Positions 18,230 through 26,450 of a stretch of 43,886 nucleotides of DNA are shown here, piece by piece; within the stretch, counting starts at the first letter, position 1, and each line of letters starts with the position of its first letter. The stretch is from DASPKT01 sp035626475 (lineage in GTDB: Bacteria > Pseudomonadota > Alphaproteobacteria > Azospirillales > Azospirillaceae), in contig DASPNP010000042.1 of assembly GCA_035626475.1 (NCBI GenBank), forward strand, positions 1 to 43,886, given 5' to 3'. The position numbers were made by a program, and so were the translations under genes. Under the pieces are notes generated by a model. That model did no database searches, was not told where the DNA came from, and saw nothing but the letters and a program-made list of their open reading frames with translations.

Positions 18230-18591
18230 TCTCCAGGGCTGACGACGCTTCCATCGGAGATGGGGATAGGGCGGCCAGTCCGGTAGTGGGGTGGCACTCC
18301 GGCATGACCACGATCCCATGGTTGCCGCATTTCTGCGGAAAATCGCGGCCGGTAGGCAACATATCTGCTGGCACGCTGTTCAAGTCGGGTCGGGTGGAGC
18401 CCGCGTTTCCGCAGGGGCGCGTCCCCTCCGGAAGATCGCGGCCTCCGGCGGCACGATGTTCCGGTTCCCTCCGGGGCGTCCGGGCGGCCAAGCGGCCGTT
18501 TCGGGCGCCCCGACCTTGGGCCCGGGCGGAGCGGCCACAGGCCCTTTCGCCCGGGCCCGTTTTCCTCATGAATATCTCAGGAAGAACAGCC
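18230..18591 (+). promoter_or_regulatory. Gene-free leader region with imperfect direct repeats
   Basis: No convincing ORF lies here. The unit CGGAAAATCGCGGCC (18336-18350) recurs as CGGAAGATCGCGGCC (18429-18443), about 93 bases apart. Each copy is followed by GGCACG and GTTC. A strong hairpin at 18518-18558 then precedes the 64-aa gene. The region may contain the divergent promoters of the M48 protease and the small gene and a structured 5' leader. Confidence 0.35.
18518..18558 (+). terminator. Terminator/attenuator-like hairpin before the 64-aa gene
   Basis: GGGCCCGGGCG (18518-18528) and CGCCCGGGCCC (18548-18558) form a perfect 11-bp G/C stem, followed by GTTTTCC. The structure lies 33 bases upstream of the ATG at 18592. 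A terminator there with no gene in front suggests transcriptional attenuation or a short upstream RNA. It could also be the 3' end of an unannotated small RNA. Confidence 0.5.
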
Positions 18592-18786
18592 ATGGACGAC
18601 CCCGCCCGCCTCGTCGCCAAGCCGCCCTTCCGCCGCGACGGCCGCAACATGCTCGAGAAGGCCTGCGCGCGCTTGGCAGGCCGCGTCAGCTTCGACCAGC
18701 GCAACGGCTGCTACCGGCTGGACGGCCGGCCCGTGCGCATCCAGGAGCTGATCCTGCTCTCCGGCGATCCGGCCCCCGTCCGCTGA
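18592..18786 (+). CDS. Small hypothetical protein (64 aa)
   Basis: ATG 18592 follows CAGGAAG at a normal distance. The 64-aa product is basic and soluble, with helix-forming RDGRNMLEKACARLAG and a short strand-like NGCYRLDGRPVRIQEL. I do not recognise a family. Proteins of this size and style next to kinases are sometimes small regulators. It is convergent with the HWE kinase gene (21 bases apart). The long upstream leader with a terminator-like hairpin suggests controlled expression. Confidence 0.65.
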   Translation: MDDPARLVAKPPFRRDGRNMLEKACARLAGRVSFDQRNGCYRLDGRPVRIQELILLSGDPAPVR

Positions 18787-18807
18787 CGGTCGCGGCGACG
18801 CGGCGGG

Positions 18808-20181
18808 TCAGGCCCCGGTCGCGGTCACGGGAAGCTCCAGGGTGCAGCGCAGCCCCTCCGGCAGCCACTCCATCCGCACCGAGCCGCCGACCTGGGCGCA
18901 GATGCCCTGGTCCAGCAGGGTGGAGCCGAAACCGCGGCGGGTCGGCGGCCGCACCTCGGGCCCGCCGGTCTCCGCCCAGACCAGGGTCAGGCGGCGCCGG
19001 GAGGGCTCCAGCGTCCAGCCAACCGCCACGCGGCCCCCGGGCGTGCTGAGCGCGCCGTACTTGGCGGCGTTGGTCACCAGCTCATGGAGCGCCATGGCGA
19101 CCGGCTGCACGTCGTCCGGCCCCAGCACCGCCGGCGGACCCGACAGGCTGCACCGGTCCTGGAAGGGCGCCAGCTCCTGCGCGAGCAGCCGGCTCAGGTC
19201 GCCGCCGGTCCAGCGGTTGGAGGCCAGCAGCGAATGCGCCCGGGCCATGGCGGCGACGCGCCCCTCCACCGCCTGCTTGAAGCCCTCGATCGTATCGGCG
19301 CGCGACAGCTGCACCAGCGCCTGGACCACGGCCAGCGCGTTCTTGGCGCGGTGGTCGACCTCGCGCATCAGCAGGCGCTGGGCGGCGTCGCGCCGCTTCT
19401 CCTCGGCCAGGCTGCGGATCTCGATGATGGTGCCGACGATGTCGCCGCCCTCCCCCTCGATGGGGCTGGCCGTGTAGGCGACGGGGAAGAAGGTACCGTC
19501 GCGGTGGACGAAGATTTCCTCGCCCTGGATGCGGTTGCGCGTCGGAAAGGCCATGTTGATCGGGCAATCCTTGGCCGGATAGGGACTGCCGTCCGGATGG
19601 CTGTGATGCACCACCTCGTGCAGCGTCCGGCCCCGCATGTCGTCCAGCGTGTAGCCGGTCAGCCGTTCCGCCGCCGCGTTCATGTAGACGCAGTGCAGGG
19701 ACTCGTCCATGTGGAGGATGGCGACGGTGGCGTTGTTCAGCACCGCCTGCAGCCGGCGCTCGCTGGCCCGCAGCGCCTCCTCGATGCGGCGCCGGCCGGA
19801 GATGTCGCGCGCCAGCACCTGCACCGCGTACCCATCCTTCCAGGGCACCCGGGCGGCGGAGGCCTCCACCTCGACGGTGCTGCCGTCCAGCCGGCACCAG
19901 ACCTGCTCGGCCGGCGGGGCGGCGCCCTCCGCCATCACCCGCTCGATCCGCGCGGCGATCCCGGGCCAGCATTCCGGCGGCACCAGCGCGGTGACCGGGC
20001 GGCCCAGCACCTGCTCCACCGTCTCCGCCCCCAGCAGACGCAGCCCGGCGGCGTTGATGTAGGCGATGCGGCCGCCGGCATTGACCAGCAGCGCGTCCGG
20101 GCACAGGTCGGAGACGATCCGGTAGCGCTCGTCGCCGAGGGAAGGCGGGTCGGCGATGGGCGGCGGGCTGAGCGGCATCAT
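18808..20181 (-). CDS. PAS-PAS sensor kinase of the HWE family
   Basis: The 457-aa cytoplasmic protein has two PAS domains (about residues 20-140 and 145-265); no membrane helix is seen. The phospho-acceptor region MREVDHRAKNALAVVQALV and the HELVTNAAKYGALS N box are typical of HWE/HisKA_2 kinases, where ATP domains carry the WE signature (here VWAETGG). Such kinases often act in alphaproteobacterial stress or light signalling. I start at ATG 20181; a GTG at 20265 would add an Arg-rich extension that looks non-coding. The promoter region holds an AAGGGGTAT element. No partner response regulator is adjacent. Confidence 0.9.
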   Translation of the reverse strand: MMPLSPPPIADPPSLGDERYRIVSDLCPDALLVNAGGRIAYINAAGLRLLGAETVEQVLGRPVTALVPPECWPGIAARIERVMAEGAAPPAEQVWCRLDGSTVEVEASAARVPWKDGYAVQVLARDISGRRRIEEALRASERRLQAVLNNATVAILHMDESLHCVYMNAAAERLTGYTLDDMRGRTLHEVVHHSHPDGSPYPAKDCPINMAFPTRNRIQGEEIFVHRDGTFFPVAYTASPIEGEGGDIVGTIIEIRSLAEEKRRDAAQRLLMREVDHRAKNALAVVQALVQLSRADTIEGFKQAVEGRVAAMARAHSLLASNRWTGGDLSRLLAQELAPFQDRCSLSGPPAVLGPDDVQPVAMALHELVTNAAKYGALSTPGGRVAVGWTLEPSRRRLTLVWAETGGPEVRPPTRRGFGSTLLDQGICAQVGGSVRMEWLPEGLRCTLELPVTATGA

Positions 20182-20252
20182 GCGGACGCATCGGGGGAGG
20201 CGGCGGATGCCACGACGATAGCGGATGGGGCGGCCTCTCCGGCCCGGACATA

Positions 20253-20259
20253 AGGGGTA
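20253..20259 (-). promoter_or_regulatory. AGGGGTA motif upstream of the HWE kinase
   Basis: The sequence ATAAGGGGTATGTC lies 72 bases upstream of the chosen kinase start. The complementary strand reads TACCCCT, which fits the heptamer TACYYMT used by NarL/FixJ-type regulators. Matching elements lie at 23403, 27369, 27505 and 29460. Confidence 0.35.
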
Positions 20260-20277
20260 TGTCACCCCCGCCGTTGG

Positions 20278-23200
20278 TCAGAGGCGCCAGCGCAGGCCCA
20301 GCCCGACCGTCGTCCGCGAGAAGCCGCCGGCGCTGGCGGTGCGGGAACTGAAATGACCGGCCTGCGCCTCCAGCCTGACATCGTCGGAGAGATGGTAGGC
20401 CAGCACCGCGCGGGCGCTCCAGATCGGCTTGGTGCCGCCGGGCCTGGACGTCTCCAGCCCGGCCGAGCCCTGCGCCTCCAGCCGCGCCCGCTCCGTCAGG
20501 TCGGCGGCCAGCCGCACCGTGGCGGCACCGGCGAGGTAGCGGTCGGGGTTGAAGTAGCCATTGTCCAGCCGGCGCGAGAAGCGGAAGGCGGTGACCTGTC
20601 CGCCCAGGTGCAGGCCCGGCTCCTCCAGGATCTTCCGCTCGACCTCGCCCTGCAGCCAGGCGCGGCGGTTGCCGTCGGAGAAGTCGCCGTAATCGCCCCG
20701 CAGGGTCGTGCGCAGCCAGCTGTCCGGCGTCCAGTCGACCGAGCCCGACCAGAAGGTGGCGGTGACCCGGCGCTGCAGCGAGCGGACATTGTCGAACAGC
20801 GTGCGGCGGGCACCCGCATCCAACCTCACCTGGTCGCCGGGCCAGAGGGTGGCGTAGGCGTCGAAGGTCAAGCGCTCATAGTCGCTGAAGGCGGGGTCGC
20901 GGAAGCGCACCGCGTCCAGCCCGGCCGTGGCAGTCAGGGCCAGCATGTTCGAGGCGCGCCATTCCGCCCGGGCGGCCGGCCTGTGCAGGCCGATGCGGGC
21001 GCCGCCCCGCGGATCGTAGCGGACATGGCGGTACTGCACGCCGCCGCGGCCGCGCCCGTCGCCGAAGCCCACCGTCTGCGCCGCCCCCAGCGTCGTGATG
21101 TCGAGATCGTCCGACTGGGTGGAGCGCTCGGCCGTGGCCGCCAGCTCCGGCCGCCGCGCCGCCAGCACCTCGCGGCGCAGCCGGCCGGCGCGCTCGTCGC
21201 CGGGGCGCTCGGCCAGCAGCTCGTCCAGCCGGTCCAGCGCCCGGTCGGGGCGGCCCATCCACCAGAGCGACTGGGCCAGCAGGAAGCGCGCATCCTGGTC
21301 CCCGGGCTCCTCCGCCAGGCGCCCGCGCAGGAGGCGCTGGGCCGAGCGCTGGCGGCCCTGCCAACTGCGCACCTCGGCCAGGCCGCGCACCGCCACCTCG
21401 TTGTCGGGCTCGGCGTCCGCGATCCGCCGGTACTCCGCCACGGCCGCCCGGTGCCGTCCCATCCAGGACAGGACCTGCGCACGGCCGAGCCGCGCCTCGA
21501 TGTCCTCGGGCGCGGCGGCGATGCGGGTCTCGTAGGCGGTGAGGGCGGGGCGGTGGGCGCTGCTCCAGGCCAGCGCCCGGGCGCGGCCCAGCTCGGCCCG
21601 CCTCGTCCCGCCGGGCGGCGCCTGCGCCAGCGCCTCGCCATAAAGCGGCACCGCCTCGGCCGCGCGGTCGGAGAAGGCCAGCTGGTCGGCATAGTCCAGC
21701 AGCACCTCGCCCCGTCGCTGCGGCACCACCGACAGGGCGCGCTCATAGAGCCGCGCGGCCTCGGCATGGCGGCCGGCATCGGCGGCGGCGCGGGCGGCGG
21801 CCAGCATGTCGCCGCCCAGCGCCTCGCGCGCCGCCGCCTCCTCGCTCCCGGTCCCGACCGCCGACAGCATGGCCTCGTACTCGGCGACCGCCTGGTCGTG
21901 GCTGCCGAGCGCGCTCAGCGCCCGCGCCCGGCCGCGCCGCGCCTCCAGGTCGCCGGGGGTCGCGGCCAGCAGCCCGTCATAGACCTCCAGCGCCCGCTTC
22001 GGCCGCCCGGCCCAGGTCAGCGCCAGGCCCAGATTGCGCCGGATGCCCGCTGCCTCGTCCGGGGGCAGGTCGGGCCGGGCCAGCACCTCCTCGTACAGCG
22101 GCACGGCGGCGGAGGCCCGGTTCGAGTAGGTCAGCTGGTCGGCATATTCCCGCAGCACCTGCGGCCGCAGCTTCGGCTCCACCCGCAGCGCCTGGCGGAA
22201 GAGATTGGCGGCCTCGGCGTTGCGGTCGCTGCGCGCGGCGGTCCGGGCGGCGCGGACCAGGATCTCGGCCATGTCGCCGCCGGCGCCCGCCTCGGCCCGC
22301 GTGTCCAGCGCCTCCTTGTAGGCGGCCAGGGCCTGCTCGCCCCGGCCCATCCAGTTCAGCAGCTCCGCCCGGCCCAGCCGCAGGTCGGTGTCGCGCGGAC
22401 GCTCGGCGATCAGCGTGTCGTAAGCCTCCAGAGCCTCGCCATGGGCGCCCGACCAGGCCAGCGCCCGGGCCAGGCCGCGGCGGGCCTCCAGCCGCTCCTC
22501 CAGCGCCAGCGCGCCGGACCGCAGCGCCTCGCGGTAGAGCGGCACGGCGTCGGCGGCGCGGTCGGAATAGCTGAGCTGGTCGGCATAATCGCGCAGCAGG
22601 CCCGGGCGCAGCGACGGGGCGGCGCGCAGCGCCTGGGCGAAGAGGCCGGCCGCGACGGCGTTGCGGTCGGCGCGGGCGGCGGCGCGGGCGGTCTCCGCGA
22701 TCTCGCGCCCGACGCGGTTCGCCTCCTCCGGCGCCAAGCCCCGCTCGAGCAGGTCGCGGTAGGCGTCGCGGGCCTCGTCGTAGCGGAACAGCCAGGTCAG
22801 CACCCGCGCCTCGCCCAGGACCGCCTCCAGATCGTCGGGCCGGTCCTTGCGCAGGGACCGGTAGGCGGCCAGCGCCCCCTGCAGCTCGCGGCTCCAGGAC
22901 AGGGCCAGCGCCTCGCCCCGGCGGGCGCGCAGCCGCTCCTCCTCCGCCAGATCGGGTCGGGCCAGCACCTCGCGGTAGAGCGGCAGGGCGTCGCGGGCGC
23001 GGCCGGAATAGGTCAGCTGGTCGGCATATTCGCGCAGCAGCTCGTCGCGGCGCCAGGGCGCCTCCGCCAAGGCGCGCTCGAACAGGGCGGCGGAGTCGGC
23101 GTTGCGGTCCTCGCGCGCGGCCTCCCGCGCGTCGCGGATCAGCCGGGCGATGCCGCCGACCAGTTGTGAGAACCGGCCGCGCTCCTCCGATTGCGGTTCA

Positions 23201-23313
23201 CCCTGGGGTTGTTCCGGCGGCGGGGTCGCGGCGGTGTCGCGGTCCTGCGCGCCGAGCCCGGGCGCCCAGCCGGCGACAAGCGTTCCGGCCAGCAGCAACG
23301 CCTTGATTTTCAT
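20278..23313 (-). CDS. TPR-repeat outer-membrane barrel protein, probable polysaccharide exporter (BcsC/PgaA-like)
   Basis: ATG 23313 is preceded by GGGGGAA. The 1011-aa protein has a Sec signal peptide (about residues 1-22, ending GLGA). About 700 residues of TPR follow. Their most striking feature is a supermodule of about 147 residues repeated four times, marked by YADQL at residues 96, 243, 390 and 541. The last 275 residues look like a beta-barrel with alternating strands, ending in GLGLRWRL. This order matches BcsC, PgaA and similar exporters that carry a polymer from periplasm to surface. It is divergent (160-bp gap) from a processive glycosyltransferase, which supports joint function. 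The polymer is unknown. Confidence 0.82.
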   Translation of the reverse strand: MKIKALLLAGTLVAGWAPGLGAQDRDTAATPPPEQPQGEPQSEERGRFSQLVGGIARLIRDAREAAREDRNADSAALFERALAEAPWRRDELLREYADQLTYSGRARDALPLYREVLARPDLAEEERLRARRGEALALSWSRELQGALAAYRSLRKDRPDDLEAVLGEARVLTWLFRYDEARDAYRDLLERGLAPEEANRVGREIAETARAAARADRNAVAAGLFAQALRAAPSLRPGLLRDYADQLSYSDRAADAVPLYREALRSGALALEERLEARRGLARALAWSGAHGEALEAYDTLIAERPRDTDLRLGRAELLNWMGRGEQALAAYKEALDTRAEAGAGGDMAEILVRAARTAARSDRNAEAANLFRQALRVEPKLRPQVLREYADQLTYSNRASAAVPLYEEVLARPDLPPDEAAGIRRNLGLALTWAGRPKRALEVYDGLLAATPGDLEARRGRARALSALGSHDQAVAEYEAMLSAVGTGSEEAAAREALGGDMLAAARAAADAGRHAEAARLYERALSVVPQRRGEVLLDYADQLAFSDRAAEAVPLYGEALAQAPPGGTRRAELGRARALAWSSAHRPALTAYETRIAAAPEDIEARLGRAQVLSWMGRHRAAVAEYRRIADAEPDNEVAVRGLAEVRSWQGRQRSAQRLLRGRLAEEPGDQDARFLLAQSLWWMGRPDRALDRLDELLAERPGDERAGRLRREVLAARRPELAATAERSTQSDDLDITTLGAAQTVGFGDGRGRGGVQYRHVRYDPRGGARIGLHRPAARAEWRASNMLALTATAGLDAVRFRDPAFSDYERLTFDAYATLWPGDQVRLDAGARRTLFDNVRSLQRRVTATFWSGSVDWTPDSWLRTTLRGDYGDFSDGNRRAWLQGEVERKILEEPGLHLGGQVTAFRFSRRLDNGYFNPDRYLAGAATVRLAADLTERARLEAQGSAGLETSRPGGTKPIWSARAVLAYHLSDDVRLEAQAGHFSSRTASAGGFSRTTVGLGLRWRL

Positions 23314-23402
23314 GCCGGTTCCCCCTTCTTGTCGGTCGGCGCCCCCGGCGGGGTGAAATGGCCGTTGGGCGGGAAACCGCAGGCGATGCCCCCTGGTTCC
23401 CC

Positions 23403-23409
23403 AGGGGTA
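23403..23409 (-). promoter_or_regulatory. AGGGGTA motif in the TPR/GT2 divergent promoter
   Basis: CCAGGGGTATCCCGGAAC lies in the 160-bp gap, 90 bases from the TPR start and 64 bases from the GT2 start, so one site could control both genes. The plus-strand gene shows no Shine-Dalgarno sequence in front of ATG 23474. Confidence 0.4.
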
Positions 23410-23473
23410 TCCCGGAACTTTCGCAAAATCCCGCTGTCGTGAAGGTTGTCGTCCCGCCACCCTCCCGGCCGCC

Positions 23474-25708
23474 ATGTCCCTGCCGTTCTGGTCCCGGCGC
23501 CGCCGGTCCCCGACCCCGCGTCCAGGACCCGCCGCCGTCCCGGCCACCGCCGACAGCCTGCTCTGCGGCGACGCGTTCGCCCTGCCCCGGCGCCTGCCCA
23601 CGCTGCTGGAGTTCCAGGCCCCGGCCCGGGCCGCCTTCCGGCAGGCGCGCAAGGCGGCCGGGCCGGGCGGGCCGGCCGGCGGCCTCGCCATCGTGCAGAT
23701 TCACGAGTTCGAGCAGCTCAGGGCCTATTTCGGCGAGCGCTGGAACCGCGCGGCGGAGCGCACGGTCGCTCGCCAGCTGCTGGAGGTGCTGGAGCCGGAC
23801 GCGCTGCCGGGCGAGCAGGTCGGCTGGGAGGCCGCCGCCGGGCGGCTGGTGCTGATGGCACCGGGCGCCAGCGTGCGCCGCTTCCGCCGCCGCCTGCGGC
23901 TGCTGTCGCGCCGCATCGCCTCGCACCCCTTCAATATCGGCTGCGAGTGCTTCCATTTCACGCCGGTGATCGGGTTCGACAGCTTCGGCGACGCGCGCCT
24001 GTTCACCAGCCTGCTGCGCCGCGCCCGCACCGCCGCGCAGTACGCCGCCGGCCATCTCGACCTGCTGCCGGTGAAGTACCTGCCGGGCATGGACAAGGCC
24101 TCGTCCAAGGAGGCGGGGAGGCTGCGGCTCTCCTGGCGGAAGGTCCGCGAGCGGCTGCGGCTGCCCTTCCAGATCCTGATGACCCTGGTGGTCGGGCTGG
24201 TGCTGCCCTTCCTGGGCTACGCTGTCTTCGACGCGCTGGGCATGGACATCACATGGCCCATGTACATCACGGTCGTGGTGATGCTGGTCGCCACCGCCAC
24301 CATGATCTGGATCGAGGGCTTCCTGGCCCTGCGTGCCACCGATCCCCCGGCCGAGCCCGGCGCGCCCTATCCGCCGGTCAGCGCCATCATCGCCGCCTAC
24401 ATGCCGAACGAGGCCGAGACCATCATGGAGACGGTCGAGGCCTTCCTGCGCCAGGACTATCCCGGGCCGATGCAGATCATCGTCGCCTACAACACGCCCC
24501 GGCCGATGCCGATCGAGGCGGAGCTGAGGCGGCTGGCGCACCGCGACCCGCGTCTGGTGCCCTTCAAGGTGGAGGGCAGCACCTCCAAGGCGCAGAACGT
24601 GAACGCCGCCATCAGCCTGGTGCGCGGCAGCTTCGTCGGCGTGTTCGACGCCGACCACCAGCCCGATCCCGGCAGCTTCATGCGCGCCTGGCGCTGGCTG
24701 TCCAACGGCTACGACATCGTCCAGGGCCACTGCCTGATCCGCAACGGCGACGAGAGCTGGGTGGCGCGGATGGTGGCGATCGAGTTCGAGCAGATCTACT
24801 GCGTCAGCCATCCCGGCCGCGCCCGGCTGCACGGCTTCGGCGTCTTCGGCGGCAGCAACGGCTATTGGCGCACCGGCGTGCTGCGGATGACCCGCATGCA
24901 CCATTTCATGCTGACCGAGGACATCGACAGCTCGCTGCGGGCGGTGGGCGCCGGCTACCGCATCGCCAGCGACCGCAACCTCATCAGCCGCGAACTGGCG
25001 CCGACGCGGCTCAAGCAGCTGTGGAACCAGCGGCTGCGCTGGGCCCAGGGCTGGTTCCAGGTGTCGCTGAAATGGTTCCTGCCGATGATGGTGTCGCGCA
25101 AGCTGACCCTGCGGCAGAAGCTGGGCATGTTCCTGCTGCTGCCCTGGCGCGAGGCCTTCTCCTGGATCAGCATCCAGGTCGCGCCGATCATGGCCTACTG
25201 GATCTGGGTCTACGGCATCGAGAACGTGAACTGGTTCATCCCGATCTTCGTGGCGACGACGATCTACACCATCACGACGGGGCCGGGGCAGCTGCTGTTC
25301 GCCGCCTTCCTGGCCGATCCCAGCATCCGCGACCGGCGCGGCTGGCTGCTCTGGTACCTGCCGGTCAGCTTCTTCTACACCGCCTTCAAGAACGTCATCT
25401 CGCGCGTGGCGCATGTGAAGGAGGCGATGCGCGAGCGGGTCTGGCGGGTGACGCCGCGCACGGCGTCGGCCGCGGCGCCGCTGGCGGCGGCCGTGGAAGC
25501 CGACCCTTCGAGGCTGGAGGCGGCCAGCCTGGCCCCGGCGCTCAATCCCGGCGTGCCGGCCGAGCCCGAGCGGCTGCCCGGCCCGCCGCCGGTCGCCACG
25601 GTGGCCGCCGCGGTCCGGCGCGAAGGCTATGTGCCCGACGAGACCCAGCGCGAGGCCGCCGCCCAGGACCGCCAGTTGGGCCGCCAGTCCGAGGGGGCTG
25701 CGGACTAG
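23474..25708 (+). CDS. Processive family-2 glycosyltransferase with degenerate N-terminal GGDEF-like domain
   Basis: The 744-aa protein starts at ATG 23474. Residues 70-180 resemble a GGDEF fold: LAIVQIHEFEQLRAYFGERW mimics the normal first strand and helix, but the active-site loop reads EAAAG (119-123), so it should be catalytically dead. Two membrane helices (231-255 and 262-286) lead to a GT2 domain with DAD (392-394), TED (481-483) and QRLRW (519-523), the D,D,D,QxxRW set of cellulose, chitin and hyaluronan-type synthases. More membrane helices follow, then a disordered tail. No PilZ domain is seen. It probably makes and extrudes a beta-linked polymer, exported by the divergent TPR-barrel protein. 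Confidence 0.85.
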   Translation: MSLPFWSRRRRSPTPRPGPAAVPATADSLLCGDAFALPRRLPTLLEFQAPARAAFRQARKAAGPGGPAGGLAIVQIHEFEQLRAYFGERWNRAAERTVARQLLEVLEPDALPGEQVGWEAAAGRLVLMAPGASVRRFRRRLRLLSRRIASHPFNIGCECFHFTPVIGFDSFGDARLFTSLLRRARTAAQYAAGHLDLLPVKYLPGMDKASSKEAGRLRLSWRKVRERLRLPFQILMTLVVGLVLPFLGYAVFDALGMDITWPMYITVVVMLVATATMIWIEGFLALRATDPPAEPGAPYPPVSAIIAAYMPNEAETIMETVEAFLRQDYPGPMQIIVAYNTPRPMPIEAELRRLAHRDPRLVPFKVEGSTSKAQNVNAAISLVRGSFVGVFDADHQPDPGSFMRAWRWLSNGYDIVQGHCLIRNGDESWVARMVAIEFEQIYCVSHPGRARLHGFGVFGGSNGYWRTGVLRMTRMHHFMLTEDIDSSLRAVGAGYRIASDRNLISRELAPTRLKQLWNQRLRWAQGWFQVSLKWFLPMMVSRKLTLRQKLGMFLLLPWREAFSWISIQVAPIMAYWIWVYGIENVNWFIPIFVATTIYTITTGPGQLLFAAFLADPSIRDRRGWLLWYLPVSFFYTAFKNVISRVAHVKEAMRERVWRVTPRTASAAAPLAAAVEADPSRLEAASLAPALNPGVPAEPERLPGPPPVATVAAAVRREGYVPDETQREAAAQDRQLGRQSEGAAD

Positions 25709-25709
25709 C

Positions 25710-26450
25710 TCAGGCCAGCAGCTCGCCGCGCAGATAGGCGGCGGCTTCCGGGGTGGCGGGGGATTGGAAGAAGGCGGCGGCCGGGCCCTGCTCCAGCACC
25801 CGGCCCCGGTGCAGGAAGATGATCTCCTCCGCCAGCCGCCGCGCCTGCGCCAGATCGTGGGTGGTCATCACCACCCGCACCCCCTCCGCCGCCAGCACCT
25901 CCAGCATCGCCTCCACCGCCTTGGTCGCGGCCGGGTCGAGATGCGCCGTCGGCTCGTCCAGGAAGACCAGCTGCGGCCGCACGGCCCAGGCCCGGGCGAT
26001 GGCGAGGCGCTGCTGCTCGCCGCCCGAGAGGGTGCGGGCGTTGCGCCCGGCCAGGTCCGACAGGCCGAAATGGTCGAGCGCGGCCCGGGCCAGCCCCGGC
26101 CGCTCGGCACGGGGGAAGCCCGCCAGATCCAGCGCGTGCACCAGGTTCGCCAGGGCCGTGCGGCGCAGCAGCACCGGCTTCTGCATGACCATGGCGTGCG
26201 GCCGGCCCGGCCCGTTCCCGCCCGCGCCTGCCCAGCGCACGGACCCGCGCGTCGGCGCCAGCAGCCCGTGGCAGAGGCGCAGCAGCACGCTCTTGCCGGC
26301 GCCGTTCGGCCCCAGGATGACGGTGCGCGCCACCCGGCCCAGCGTCAGCGTGACGCCGTCGACCAGAATCCTGCCGCCGGCGTCGAAGCCGACCCCCTCC
26401 AGCCGAAGCGGCAGGATGCCCGTGCCTGCCCGGTCGCGCCCGTCGGTCAC
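25710..26450 (-). CDS. tupC: Tungstate ABC transporter ATP-binding protein
   Basis: GTG 26450 overlaps the permease stop by four bases (GTGA). The 246-aa protein has Walker A GPNGAGKS, Q-loop MVMQKPVLLRRT, signature LSGGEQQR and Walker B LVFLDEPTAHLD. The MxxQKPVLLRR stretch is typical of tungstate (TupC) ATPases. No C-terminal regulatory domain of the ModC type is present. Tungstate or molybdate uptake serves metalloenzymes such as formate dehydrogenase, whose accessory cluster lies 10 kb away. It ends one base from the GT2 stop in tail-to-tail orientation. Confidence 0.8.
   Translation of the reverse strand: MTDGRDRAGTGILPLRLEGVGFDAGGRILVDGVTLTLGRVARTVILGPNGAGKSVLLRLCHGLLAPTRGSVRWAGAGGNGPGRPHAMVMQKPVLLRRTALANLVHALDLAGFPRAERPGLARAALDHFGLSDLAGRNARTLSGGEQQRLAIARAWAVRPQLVFLDEPTAHLDPAATKAVEAMLEVLAAEGVRVVMTTHDLAQARRLAEEIIFLHRGRVLEQGPAAAFFQSPATPEAAAYLRGELLA

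Noticed and set aside
18370..18390. Sigma-54 promoter around TGGCACGCTGTTC
   Set aside because: The -24 element looks right, but no GC dinucleotide lies ten bases beyond the GG.
20182..20265. Longer N terminus of the HWE kinase from GTG 20265
   Set aside because: The added 28 residues are Arg-rich with no helix pattern and would include the AAGGGGTAT site; ATG 20181 is more likely, although its ribosome site is also weak.
23385..23420. EcfG-type stress promoter (GGAAC-N16/18-CGTT) in the TPR/GT2 gap
   Set aside because: A GGAAC box exists on the minus strand, but the -10 reads GGTT instead of CGTT at 17 bases. Too weak to list as a feature.
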